NCBI RefSeq assembly: GCF_016583565.1
Contig: NZ_NRRF01000045.1
Coordinates: 1 to 43,863 of the forward strand
Reading direction: 5' to 3'
Length of the DNA: 43,863 nucleotides
From: Thiocystis violacea
GTDB taxonomy: Bacteria > Pseudomonadota > Gammaproteobacteria > Chromatiales > Chromatiaceae
Part shown: piece by piece, positions 36,205-43,863 of the stretch
How positions within the stretch are numbered: the first letter of the stretch is position 1
Layout of the letters: each line of letters opens with the position of its first letter
Program-made: the position numbers and the translations under genes
The notes under the pieces: generated by a model
What the model was told of the DNA's origin: nothing
What the model saw: the letters and a program-made list of their open reading frames with translations, nothing else
Database searches by the model: none

Positions 36205-37575
36205 TCAACCAATCCAGAGCGTCTTGGCGTTCACGAATTCCTGGATGCCCGGGGTGCCCAGCTCACGGCCGTAGCCGGAGTCCTTGATGCCGCCAAAGGG
36301 CAGCCTCGGATCGCTCTTCACCTGGCCGTTCACGAAGGCGCAGCCGCAGCTCATGCGGCGCGCAAAGCCTTCTCCGCGCGCCGCGTCCCGTGTCCAGACG
36401 CTGCCGCCGAGCCCAAGGCGCGAGTCGTTGGCGATGCTCAGCGCCGCGTTCGCGTCCCTGGCCCGGATCAAGGCGGCGACTGGTCCGAACAGCTCATCCG
36501 CGTACGCCGGCATCCCTGGGCCGACGCCCTCCAGCAGGGTCGCCGCGTAGCCCCAGCCCGAGCCTGCCAAGGGATGGCCGCCCGTCGCGACTCGGGCGCC
36601 GACCGCGACGCTTGCGGTCACCTGCTCATGCAGGGTCTCGCGTAGATCTTGCCGCGCCAGTGGCGCGAGGCTGGTTGCGGGGTCCAGGGGATCGCCGGGC
36701 ACGAGCGCCTCGATGGCGGCCCTGAATGCCTCCTGGAAGGCATCGGCGATGGCCTCGACCAGGACGAAGCGCTTGGCCGCGATGCAGCTCTGTCCGGCGT
36801 TCATGTAACGGGCCTTGACCGCGGTCGCCACCGCCAGCTCCAGGTCCGCATCCTCCAGCACGACGAAGGCGTCCGAGCCGCCCAGCTCCAGCACCGTCTT
36901 CTTGAGATGCTGGCCGGCGATGCTCGCAACGCGGCGCCCCGCCGTCTCGCTGCCCGTGAGGCTCACGCCGCGGACGCGCCCGTCCGCCACGACCTGCTCC
37001 GCGCCCTGGGCGTCGATCAAGAGGCTTTGGAAAACGCCCTGGGGTGCCCCCGCCTCACGGAAGAGCTGCTCGATGCTCAGGGCGCAGCGCGGCACGTTCG
37101 AGGCGTGCTTGAGCAGCAGGGTGTTGCCCGCGGCCAAGGCCGGCGCGGCGCAGCGGAAGACCTGCCAGAAGGGGAAGTTCCAGGGCATGATCGCGAGCAG
37201 CACGCCCAGCGGTTGATAGGCGACGAGACTGCGGCTGGCATCCGAGGCGATCAGCCGGTCGGCGAGCAGCGCCTCGGCATGGTCCGCGTAGTAGTCGCAG
37301 ACCAGGGCGCATTTCTCGACCTCTGCCTCCGCCTCGCCGATGAGTTTGCCCATCTCGCTCGTGATGACCCGCGCCAGCGCCGCCTTGCCCTCGCGTAGAC
37401 GTTTGGCCACGGCGCGCAGCAGGTCGCAGCGCTCGCCGAGGGCGCGCTCGGCCCAGTGCGATGTCGCGGCATCGGCGCGCTGGATGGCGGCTTCGACGGC
37501 GTCCGGGGCCATCTGCTCCAGGGCCTCCATGCGCTCGCCGGTGTAGGGGTTGATGGACTCCAGTGGTCTGCGCAT
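36205..37575 (-). CDS. NAD(P)-dependent aldehyde dehydrogenase (succinate-semialdehyde type)
   Basis: A 456-residue aldehyde dehydrogenase. PWNFPFWQVF, LTGSETAGRRVA, catalytic general base E230 in LELGGSDAFVV and nucleophile C264 in NAGQSCIAAKRF are clear. The opening SINPYTGERM and the overall length match the succinate-semialdehyde dehydrogenase (Sad/GabD) branch, so oxidation of succinate semialdehyde to succinate is the likely reaction. The start at 37575 has a GGAGAAG ribosome site. Upstream lie two 17-bp direct repeats that may be regulatory. It is on the same strand as a secreted dienelactone hydrolase but 150 bp apart. Confidence 0.9.
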   Translation of the reverse strand: MRRPLESINPYTGERMEALEQMAPDAVEAAIQRADAATSHWAERALGERCDLLRAVAKRLREGKAALARVITSEMGKLIGEAEAEVEKCALVCDYYADHAEALLADRLIASDASRSLVAYQPLGVLLAIMPWNFPFWQVFRCAAPALAAGNTLLLKHASNVPRCALSIEQLFREAGAPQGVFQSLLIDAQGAEQVVADGRVRGVSLTGSETAGRRVASIAGQHLKKTVLELGGSDAFVVLEDADLELAVATAVKARYMNAGQSCIAAKRFVLVEAIADAFQEAFRAAIEALVPGDPLDPATSLAPLARQDLRETLHEQVTASVAVGARVATGGHPLAGSGWGYAATLLEGVGPGMPAYADELFGPVAALIRARDANAALSIANDSRLGLGGSVWTRDAARGEGFARRMSCGCAFVNGQVKSDPRLPFGGIKDSGYGRELGTPGIQEFVNAKTLWIG

Positions 37576-37615
37576 GCGCTTCTCCGCGTCGGGCTGGATG
37601 GGCGAGGGCTCTGGT

Positions 37616-37651
37616 AGAGGATGGCGCCCATGTCAGAGGATGGCGCCCATG
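37616..37651. promoter_or_regulatory. Two 17-bp direct repeats upstream of aldehyde dehydrogenase
   Basis: AGAGGATGGCGCCCATG occurs twice, at 37616-37632 and 37635-37651, 40-75 bases upstream of the gene start at 37575. Each unit contains an internal palindrome-like ATGGCGCCCAT. A two-base spacer makes the period 19 bp, nearly two helical turns, as for cooperative binding of a regulator. No regulator is adjacent, so this is a candidate operator only. Confidence 0.45.
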
Positions 37652-37725
37652 GCCCCGTCTGCCGAGGGGCTGAGTTCTAGCGCGCGGCGCTCAGGGCATC
37701 GGCGCCGCGCACTGGTCAGCGGGGA

Positions 37726-38505
37726 TCAGTCCTGGAACAGCTCGTCGAGGAAGCCCTGCATCCGCTCCCAGGAGCGTGCGTTGGCCTGAGCATCGTACTT
37801 GAGATTCTCGATACCATACTCGCCCACCTTGGGGTTGGTGAAGCTGTGCCGCACCCCGCCGTAGATGTCCATCTCCCAATTGGCGCCGGCCTCTTCCAGC
37901 TTGGTCTGGAAGTTGGCGACCACGTCCGGCGCGACGAAGCTGTCGGCCTGACCGTGCAGCACGAGGAGCTTGGGTCCGATCTTGCCCTTGGACTCCTCCG
38001 GCGCCGCCGGCAGCGAGCCGTGGAAGCTCACGACGCCCTTGACGTCCGCATTGCCGTAGGCCATCTGCAGGACGGTCCCGCCGCCGAAGCAATAACCGAT
38101 GGCGGCGGTCTTGTCCGGCAGCACCAGCGCGCTGGCCTTGAGCTGGGCCAGGCCAGCCGCGGCCCGCTGGCGCCAAAGCTCGGGATCGACGGTGACCTCC
38201 TGCATCCACTCGCTCGCCTGCTTGGGATCCTTGGTGACCCGGTCACCACCGTACATGTCCGCGGCGAAGGCGACATAGCCCAGTGCGGCGAGCATCCGCG
38301 CACGCTGCTTGGCGTAGTCGTTGAGCCCCCACCACTCGTGCACCACCAGGATGCCCGGGCGCTTTGCGCTGGTCGCGTCGTCCCAGTAGAGGTAGCCGGT
38401 CAGTGCCGTTCCGTCGTCGTCGTAGGCAACGGCCTTGGATTGGACCTCTGCCTGAGCACTGGTGCCGATCAAGATCAGGCCGATGAGGCTGATGAGTGTG
38501 CGCAT
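37726..38505 (-). CDS. Secreted dienelactone hydrolase family protein
   Basis: A 259-residue alpha/beta hydrolase. A signal peptide (MRTLISLIGLILIGTSAQA) exports it to the periplasm. The catalytic triad of the dienelactone hydrolase family is visible: nucleophile C139 in GYCFGGG, D188 in LHGQADSFV and H220 in GVRHSF. WWGLNDYAKQRARMLAALGY is a family block. The start at 38505 has a strong AGGAGG site seven bases away. The substrate is unknown; exported members are common in proteobacteria and are not linked to chlorocatechol degradation. Confidence 0.92.
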   Translation of the reverse strand: MRTLISLIGLILIGTSAQAEVQSKAVAYDDDGTALTGYLYWDDATSAKRPGILVVHEWWGLNDYAKQRARMLAALGYVAFAADMYGGDRVTKDPKQASEWMQEVTVDPELWRQRAAAGLAQLKASALVLPDKTAAIGYCFGGGTVLQMAYGNADVKGVVSFHGSLPAAPEESKGKIGPKLLVLHGQADSFVAPDVVANFQTKLEEAGANWEMDIYGGVRHSFTNPKVGEYGIENLKYDAQANARSWERMQGFLDELFQD

Positions 38506-38927
38506 GAAATCCTCCTGGTTGGTGTTGGGATGTCGATTGCGTCGCGGGCGGCGGGCTGGACAGTGGAGCGCCGGCCGGATCCGGCCGATGATCTCCACTC
38601 GACTGAGTGCGAAGAGACGCCGGCCGAGCGAATAGGGCGCCGCATGCCCAGGTCGCTGGTTCTCCGCGCAGGCCGGCGTCGGGAGAATCGACGCTCTGCC
38701 ACGCGATTTCAACAGGCGCGGGTTCACCAGGGTGTCGAAAGCCGCTTCGCCGCCCCCTCCGAGGCCGTGGCGCGCGGCCGCTTCTTGCTGACGCAGCCGA
38801 TGGATGGCGCCCTTTGGTGTCGAATATCCGACTGCGTTACCATGTTTTGTGCGTGCCAGATGGGTGCGGGACGTGGCGGCCGGCGCGTTGGCGGCGGTCA
38901 TTTGATGAGTCGGATCAGGAGGTCGTC
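38506..38927. other. Divergent intergenic region
   Basis: These 422 bases separate the divergent dienelactone hydrolase and phospholipase D genes. Long open frames on both strands run through, but none starts with a ribosome site or resembles a protein family. It should hold two divergent promoters; no clear boxes seen. Confidence 0.45.
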
Positions 38928-41129
38928 ATGGAAACCGATGCGAATGCCGCTCGTGCCCTGGATGGCGCTGGCGCGTCCGAGGCGGATGGGCTGTTTCAAC
39001 CCGGCCGCAACTGCTGGCGCGTCGAACACGCCGAGCGTGTGGGCGTGCTGGTCGACGGCGAGGAATACTATGCCGCTGTGCGCGCCTCCATGGCCAAGGC
39101 GCGTCGGCGGATCCTCATTGCTGGGTGGGACCTGCATAGTCAGCTCGAGCTGGTCCGCGAGAGCGTCGACGACGATCTGCCGGTCCGGCTCGCCGACCTT
39201 CTGAGAACCCTGCTGGAGCGCAACCCCGAACTGGAGGTCTACATCCTCCTGTGGGACTACGCCTCCATCTACGCCCTGGAGCGCGAGCCGCTGTTTCTCC
39301 GCGACAATCCCTGGGAGAGCCATCCGCGTCTGCACTTCGTCAAGGACGACAAACACCCGCTCACGGCGAGCCAGCACCAGAAGCTGGTCGCCATCGATGG
39401 GGCCATCGCCTACTGCGGCGGTTTCGATCTGAGCACATGGCGTTGGGACACCAATGCGCACCCGCCCGAGGACCCCCGCCGCATCGACACCGCGGGCGAT
39501 CCCTATCAGCCCTTCCACGACCTGCAGATGCTGGTGGATGGGGAGGCCGCGGCCGCCGTCGCGGAGGTCTTCGTCGAGCGTTGGCGCTGGGCGACCGGCA
39601 GTTGCATCGCGCCCTTGTCCGAGTCCGAGTCCGAGGGCGATGCCTGGCCGGAGGCTGTGGAGGCAATGTTGCGCGATCGGCCGGTCGCCATCGCCAGGAC
39701 GCTCTCCGCCTTCGAGGAACGCCCGGAGGTGCGCGAGATCGAGCGGCTCTACCTGGATACCATCGCGCGGGCGGAGCACCTCATCTATCTCGAGAACCAG
39801 TACCTGACGGCCCGTTCGGTCGGCGACGCACTCTGTGCCTCCCTGGAGCGCGAGCAGGGGCCGGAGGTGATCATCATCCTGCCCCGGCGCACGGGCGCCT
39901 GGCTGGAGCAGCACACCATGGACATCCTGCGCGCCCGCATGCTGCAGCGGCTGCGCCACGCCGACCGCCACGATCGACTGCGTGTCTACTACCCGGACGT
40001 GGCCGAGCTGTCCGACGGCTGCCTCATGGTCCACGCCAAGCTGACCATCACGGACGACAGGCTGCTGCGGATCGGCTCCTCCAACCTGAGCAACAGATCC
40101 ATGGGGCTGGATAGCGAGTGCGACCTCTGCATCCTTGGCGAGCAGGAGGATGCGATCGCCGCCATCCGTGGTCTGCGGCATCGGCTGCTCGGCATCTTCC
40201 TGTCCATCGATGCGGATGAGGTCGCCCACGCGGAGACGCAAGCGCGGGCGCAGGGCGGCGGCATCATTCAGGCCCTTGAGACCCTGCGCGCCGGGCCGCG
40301 CGCGGCGGACCAGGCGCCGCCCGTGCGCCTCGCCGACCTGGATGGCGAGATCGACCCTGAATGGGACCGCCAGCTGCCTGACGAGCGCATCGTCGACCCG
40401 GACCGACCGATCGACGCCGAGCTGGTCACCGACGTGGTGATCGGGGGCGAGGCGCATCTGCCACACATCCGCTGGCGCCTCATCCTGGGGATCGGGCTGA
40501 TCCTCCTGTTCGTCGCCCTGGCCGCCGCCTGGCGCTGGACCGCCCTGGGCGATTGGCTGGACCCAGATGCCATCGCGGCGGCGCTCAAGGGGTTGGATGA
40601 CACCCTCTGGGGGCCGCCGGTCGCCGTGGCGGGCTTCGTCGCCGCCGCCCTGGTCGCCGTCCCCGTCACCTTGCTCATCCTGGTTGCGGCCATCATCTAC
40701 GGTCCCGTGCCCGGCGCCCTGATCGCGCTGGCCGGTTCCATCCTGTCGGCGCTCTCGGGCTATGGCATCGGGAGCTACCTGGGGCGCCCCGCGGTGGAGC
40801 GCATGACTGGCGGGGGGCTGGAGCGCTTGAGCAAGCGACTGGCTCGCCATGGCGTTCTGACGGTGCTGACCGTGCGCATCGTCCCAGTGGCCCCCTTCGC
40901 CGTCATCAATCTCTTCGCCGGCGCATCGCACGTGCGGCTCCGCGATTTCATGATCGGCACCGCCATTGGCATGACTCCGGCGATCCTGGCGATGTCGATC
41001 TTCGCCGAGGGGCTCATGTCGCTGATCCGCCAGGCGGACTTGCGCGCCGTTGCGCTCGTGCTGGTTGGCGCCTTGGCGGTCGCTGGGCTGGCCTGGTACG
41101 GCCGGCGGATGCTGGTGGCCAGTGACTGA
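38928..41129 (+). CDS. Phospholipase D family protein fused to VTT/DedA (TVP38) membrane domain
   Basis: A 733-residue two-part protein. The N-terminal ~480 residues are a phospholipase D/cardiolipin synthase fold with two HKD motifs, H150 in HQKLVAIDGAIAYCGG and H369 in HAKLTITDDRLLRIGSSN. The C-terminal ~220 residues (about 515-730) are a SNARE-associated/VTT (TVP38/DedA) membrane domain with several helices, including GPVPGALIALAGSILSALSGYGIG and the R/P-rich RIVPVAPFAVINL. VTT proteins are now seen as lipid scramblases or transporters. The fusion suggests phospholipid head-group chemistry coupled to lipid movement in the inner membrane. CAGGAGG precedes the ATG. Its last codons overlap the next gene by eight bases. 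The linker has an unusual DG-rich acidic segment. Confidence 0.92.
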   Translation: METDANAARALDGAGASEADGLFQPGRNCWRVEHAERVGVLVDGEEYYAAVRASMAKARRRILIAGWDLHSQLELVRESVDDDLPVRLADLLRTLLERNPELEVYILLWDYASIYALEREPLFLRDNPWESHPRLHFVKDDKHPLTASQHQKLVAIDGAIAYCGGFDLSTWRWDTNAHPPEDPRRIDTAGDPYQPFHDLQMLVDGEAAAAVAEVFVERWRWATGSCIAPLSESESEGDAWPEAVEAMLRDRPVAIARTLSAFEERPEVREIERLYLDTIARAEHLIYLENQYLTARSVGDALCASLEREQGPEVIIILPRRTGAWLEQHTMDILRARMLQRLRHADRHDRLRVYYPDVAELSDGCLMVHAKLTITDDRLLRIGSSNLSNRSMGLDSECDLCILGEQEDAIAAIRGLRHRLLGIFLSIDADEVAHAETQARAQGGGIIQALETLRAGPRAADQAPPVRLADLDGEIDPEWDRQLPDERIVDPDRPIDAELVTDVVIGGEAHLPHIRWRLILGIGLILLFVALAAAWRWTALGDWLDPDAIAAALKGLDDTLWGPPVAVAGFVAAALVAVPVTLLILVAAIIYGPVPGALIALAGSILSALSGYGIGSYLGRPAVERMTGGGLERLSKRLARHGVLTVLTVRIVPVAPFAVINLFAGASHVRLRDFMIGTAIGMTPAILAMSIFAEGLMSLIRQADLRAVALVLVGALAVAGLAWYGRRMLVASD

Positions 41130-41907
41130 GGCCGCTCGGATCCTGTCGGTTGCGACCTACAACATCCACCGCGGCATCGGTCGTGATCGGCGGATGGATC
41201 ATCAACGCATCGCGCGGGTCATCCTGGATCTGGATGTCGACGTGATTGCGCTGCAAGAGGTCGAGACGCCGCCCGCCGTCGCCGGGGTGGACGCCCTGCT
41301 GGACCGGCTTCATCAGCACGGCTATCAGCCGGTACTTGGCCATACCCTGCGATCAGCGCGCGGCGCATACGGCAATGTGCTCATCAGCCGCTTGCCGGTC
41401 ATGCGATATAGCTGTCAAGACCTGAGTCAGCCGGGGCGCGAGCCGCGCGGTCTCATCGAGGCGCGCTTGAGCCTGGATGGCGTCGAGAGGCCATCCAGTA
41501 CGCTCGCCTGTCGAGCGCCGCTCTGCTGCTTTGCCACCCATCTGGGGCTGAGCATGCGTGAGCGCCGCCGACAGATCGAGCATCTGGTCGGGCGGATCGA
41601 TCGGGCTCGTCGTCAGGGGCTGGTCGACCCGCCGATGCTGCTGCTTGGCGACTTCAACGAGTGGCGCCGTCGTTCCGCGCGCCTGCGACCCATCGATGCG
41701 CGCCTCCGGCCGGCGCCGCCCCGCGCGACCTATCCGGGCGGCTGGCCGCTCCTGCCACTCGACCGTATCTGGTTCGGCGGCGGTTTGCGGCTTGCGTCTC
41801 TGGAGGTCATGCGAGTCGGCGTTGCGGGTGTCGCGTCCGACCATCTGCCGCTGCGGGCGGCGTTCCAGCTGACCGACGCGGTGGAGTCGCATTCTGCGGG
41901 GTGGTGA
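41122..41907 (+). CDS. Endonuclease/exonuclease/phosphatase (EEP) family protein
   Basis: A 261-residue EEP-fold hydrolase. TYNIHRGIGRDRRMD, ALQEVE, the LLGDFNEWR block and SDHLPLRAAF carry the metal-binding Asn, Glu, Asp/Asn and the terminal Asp-His. It lacks a signal peptide. I chose the GTG at 41122 because it overlaps the phospholipase D stop, as expected for translational coupling; an ATG in the same frame about 72 bases upstream lies inside the preceding gene. PLD-VTT and EEP genes are commonly neighbours, and the EEP member may act on a phospholipid or nucleotide phosphodiester. The substrate is unknown. Confidence 0.87.
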   Translation: MTEAARILSVATYNIHRGIGRDRRMDHQRIARVILDLDVDVIALQEVETPPAVAGVDALLDRLHQHGYQPVLGHTLRSARGAYGNVLISRLPVMRYSCQDLSQPGREPRGLIEARLSLDGVERPSSTLACRAPLCCFATHLGLSMRERRRQIEHLVGRIDRARRQGLVDPPMLLLGDFNEWRRRSARLRPIDARLRPAPPRATYPGGWPLLPLDRIWFGGGLRLASLEVMRVGVAGVASDHLPLRAAFQLTDAVESHSAGW

Positions 41908-41962
41908 CGTGCGGCCCTCCCTGGGCTCCTGGCGGTCAGTGCCCGCCGTCCCCGAGATCGCC

Positions 41963-42145
41963 TCAGTAGGCCTCGGGCGTCTTCGCGGCGTTCTGATGCA
42001 GATTCGAGGAGAGCTGTGCCGTCTGCATCGCCTCCTGCTGCATCGGCGCTTCCTCATTCACGGAAGAGGTCTCCAGCCAGAAAACGAGCATCAGGGCCAG
42101 AAAGACGAGGAGGACTGTCAAAAAATCGCGCGTGATGAGAAACAT
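41963..42145 (-). CDS. Small membrane protein, unknown
   Basis: A 60-residue protein with one hydrophobic helix (about 8-25: FLTVLLVFLALMLVFWLE) and an acidic, Gln/Ala-rich tail. AAGGGGA lies six bases before the ATG, supporting a real gene. I do not recognise it. It is convergent with the EEP gene (55 bp between stops) and divergent from the tandem-repeat region. A role as a small regulator or membrane anchor cannot be judged from sequence. Confidence 0.6.
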   Translation of the reverse strand: MFLITRDFLTVLLVFLALMLVFWLETSSVNEEAPMQQEAMQTAQLSSNLHQNAAKTPEAY

Positions 42146-42653
42146 GGTTGTCCCCTTGATGCAGGTAATCGTCGAAGAGGCCGCGTTGCGCGCCTCCGCC
42201 GAGGGGCTCGATGCGGCGGAGTCCCCAAACTGGATTTCGGTTCAAGACGTCTGCGGATCCCCGGCTTTCTCCGGCCGGGTGCGATGCGGATGTTCGAGCG
42301 AGTCTTCGTGCAGAAGCTCAATCGGTTTCATCGTCCGCACGGATAGACCGTCCGCACGGATAGACCGTCCGCACGGATAGATCGCTCAGAATGATAGTTG
42401 GTTATCCCTGATCGACAAGGCAAGGCTCGCGTCACTTTCGTCGAACAGCGACGGGCTTTGCAAGGCGCCTGTCTGACATCGGCCGGACGCGTTCGTCTGG
42501 CGTTCTCCCATGCCCCAAAATCGGCCAGAAGTCGGACCAAAGTCCTTATTAAATGAAGACTTGGCAGATCTTTGCGGACTATGCCAATGACCCGGGTGCT
42601 GCTAGCCTTAGGTGGCCTACTGTCAATGGCCCTAATGGGTCAGGGGGAATACC
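42146..42653. other. Intergenic region with tandem repeats
   Basis: Between the small membrane protein and a secreted protein, 508 bases contain no supported gene. Bases 42331-42381 are three 17-bp tandem repeats (separate entry). A purine-rich stretch (AGGGGGA) lies before the ATG at 42654. Confidence 0.5.
42331..42381. repeat. Three tandem 17-bp repeats
   Basis: The unit (T/C)CGTCCGCACGGATAGA is repeated three times without spacer (42331-42347, 42348-42364, 42365-42381) with only the first base varying. Each unit contains CCGT-CCGC-ACGG, a short inverted repeat. The array lies about 270 bp upstream of a secreted protein gene and about 190 bp from the small membrane protein. It could be a regulator-binding array or a short tandem repeat of replication-slippage origin. 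Confidence 0.8.
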
Positions 42654-43127
42654 ATGGATATCCAGACCTCGATGCGAAACACATTGCTCGGCCTTGTGCT
42701 GGTTTTGAGCGCCTCTGGCGCTGTCGCGGCGACGGGCGGTGCGGCGGCTCAGTTCCTGGAGCAGGGCGGTGACCCGAGCATGCCCTGGGTGAGCGGCGGC
42801 ATTGGGAGCGATGAGCGTGCCTACATGCTCAGCGAGTACGGCCCCAGCTACACGCTCAAGCTCGAGTTCGCCGTCACCAACGGCAGCTACCTGGGCGATG
42901 TCGATGTCGTCATCGCGAAGCCGGGTGGCGCCACACTGCTCACGGCACACTCCCGTGGCCCCTGGTTCATGACCAGGATTCCCGCCGGTGATTACCGGGT
43001 GAAGGTCAGCGGCTATGGCCGCAGCTTCGAACAATCCGTCAAGGTGCCCGCGCGCGGCTTGAAGACGGCCGTGTTCAATGGCTGGACCGAGGCGGGTGTC
43101 TCCAGCGCGATGCGCGCAGCCAAGTAG
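42654..43127 (+). CDS. Small secreted protein with carboxypeptidase-like/beta-sandwich domain
   Basis: A 157-residue exported protein. Residues 7-25 (RNTLLGLVLVLSASGAVA) form a signal peptide. The mature part has a beta-rich core: GPSYTLKLEFAVTNGSYLGDVDVVIAKPGGATLLTAHSRGPWFMTRIPAGDYRVKVSGYG, which resembles a carboxypeptidase regulatory-like or transthyretin-type sandwich, a fold common in secreted and cell-surface proteins. No catalytic motif is visible. AGGGGGA lies ahead of the ATG. A palindrome follows the stop at 43140. The function is unknown. Confidence 0.75.
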   Translation: MDIQTSMRNTLLGLVLVLSASGAVAATGGAAAQFLEQGGDPSMPWVSGGIGSDERAYMLSEYGPSYTLKLEFAVTNGSYLGDVDVVIAKPGGATLLTAHSRGPWFMTRIPAGDYRVKVSGYGRSFEQSVKVPARGLKTAVFNGWTEAGVSSAMRAAK

Positions 43128-43568
43128 CGGCCCCCTCTTGCGACACCGCTGAGCGGTGTCGCTCCGCTCGCCGACTTCTCTGTCCAGAGCCCCCGCGTCG
43201 GTGCCTGGGTCGCTTCCCTCCCAGCCGGTTCAGCTCGACCTCTGGTCGCCGCGTTGAGAGGCCGCCTGTCGTTGTGCGGTTTCATGTCGATAGGCCTCGG
43301 TGGGGCGGGCTGCGAGGGCGCTTTTCGGCGTCTCCACGTCTTGTGCCATACTTGTGCCGGCGGCGCCGACAGTCCCTTGGCTCGGTCGTCCGAGCGCCTT
43401 GGCGATCAGTCCAGGACTTCGCGCGGAGCATGGGGTTCCGATCTCTCCTGCTCGCCCATTTCAAGCCCGCGGGCGCCGTATCGGGACAGCGGTTCCGACC
43501 TCTTCGGGGCTGGGGCCTCATCGAAAAAGCCCTGGGGCTCTCGCCTCAGCAAGAACGGAGTTTCAACG
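43128..43568. other. Intergenic region upstream of Tat-exported protein
   Basis: These 441 bases contain a palindrome (43140-43162) and no supported gene. Bases 43280-43560 are GC-rich with overlapping open frames that show no family resemblance. The ATG at 43569 has ACGGAG eight bases upstream. Confidence 0.45.
43140..43162. terminator. Perfect palindrome after secreted protein gene, copy B
   Basis: GCGACACCGCT-G-AGCGGTGTCGC is a perfect 11-bp inverted repeat 12 bases after the stop codon. Its 10-bp arms are identical to those at 14060-14082, so this is a repeated palindrome that may act as a terminator. Confidence 0.55.
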
Positions 43569-43863
43569 ATGGCGAAAAGCGATTCCAAGACGGCGCTGGA
43601 CATGGCGCTGGAGCATGTCTCGGCCAACCGTCGCGACTTCCTGAAGCGGTTGCTCGGCGGGACCGCCGCGGTTGCGGCGCTGCCGCTCATCTCGACCGAT
43701 GCCGCAGCTCAGCCCCTGCCATTTGGCATCGGCAAGGGCATCTTCGCCGCGGGCGCGGCGAAAGGTGTGGTCCCGGCAGGGCCTTCCGGCAAGGGCGGCG
43801 GGGGCCGGTCATACGGCGCTAAGGGCGGTGGTGGTGGTCGGCCATCCGGTGGTAAGGGCGGCG
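43569..43863 (+). CDS. Tat-exported Gly/Lys-rich protein, 3' end cut by window
   Basis: 98 codons are visible. NRRDFLKRLLGGTAAVAALPL is a twin-arginine signal (R21, R22), followed by a processing-like DAAAQP. The mature part is a low-complexity run of Gly with Lys, Arg and Ser: GPSGKGGGGRSYGAKGGGGG then RPSGGKGG to the end of the window. Gly-rich Tat substrates of this kind include precursors of radical-SAM-modified peptides, but that link is only a guess: downstream genes are not in view. Alternatively it could be a structural or cell-surface protein. Confidence 0.7.
   Translation, partial: MAKSDSKTALDMALEHVSANRRDFLKRLLGGTAAVAALPLISTDAAAQPLPFGIGKGIFAAGAAKGVVPAGPSGKGGGGRSYGAKGGGGGRPSGGKGG

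Noticed and set aside
42331..42381. Possible CRISPR array
   Set aside because: The three units are directly adjacent without spacers; 17-bp tandem repeats are not a CRISPR arrangement and no cas gene is present.
42562..42575. TGGCAG-ATCT-TTGC, resembling a sigma-54 promoter upstream of the secreted protein
   Set aside because: The GG to GC distance is one base shorter than the strict -24/-12 spacing, which normally abolishes activity.

Overview
The window is a high-GC (roughly 65-70%) chromosomal segment of a Gammaproteobacterium. The gene families and codon bias best fit a Chromatiales-type organism (purple sulfur bacteria and relatives). This is an inference: no photosynthesis, rRNA or tRNA gene lies in the window.

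Layout. 0.3-5.2 kb is housekeeping: a DUF971 protein, a periplasmic PQQ-type sugar dehydrogenase, argG, an orphan ParA-like ATPase and an LpxH-like phosphoesterase. 5.8-14.0 kb is one co-directional block: two response regulators (PilG/PilH type), a two-helix chemoreceptor (PilJ type), a large CheA/ChpA hybrid kinase, a secreted COG4315 protein and a seven-helix microbial rhodopsin. The rhodopsin keeps the retinal lysine (K230) and the helix-G aspartate (D226), but has Tyr and Met where proton pumps carry the acceptor and donor acids. I read this as a candidate light-sensing rhodopsin wired to a Pil-Chp chemosensory pathway, and it is the main discovery candidate here. 14.2-21.2 kb holds a MIF-type tautomerase, alanine dehydrogenase, a four-gene Mla/Pqi-type lipid ABC transporter (minus strand), a small monooxygenase, an MBL-fold hydrolase and a small HMA-like protein.

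21.4-29.9 kb is a defence island: a type I restriction-modification system (hsdM, hsdS, hsdR, minus strand) carrying two toxin-antitoxin insertions. A RHH/AbrB/Doc module sits at the hsdM-hsdS junction, beside a duplicated copy of the hsdM 3' end. A HI1419/HI1420 (HigBA-like) pair sits between hsdS and hsdR on the other strand. hsdS is split after its central conserved region by a ~156-bp MITE with imperfect inverted ends and a 10-11-bp target duplication.

29.9-36.0 kb contains a lone CheW/PilI-like gene bracketed by two inverted copies of a ~230-bp repeat, then a soluble hybrid kinase with about seven PAS domains. The main chemosensory operon has no CheW of its own, so this gene may supply it. 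36.2-43.9 kb contains an aldehyde dehydrogenase, a secreted dienelactone hydrolase, a phospholipase D-VTT/DedA fusion overlapping an endonuclease/exonuclease/phosphatase gene, a small membrane protein, an intergenic region with three 17-bp tandem repeats, a small secreted protein, and the start of a Gly/Lys-rich Tat-exported protein cut by the window end.
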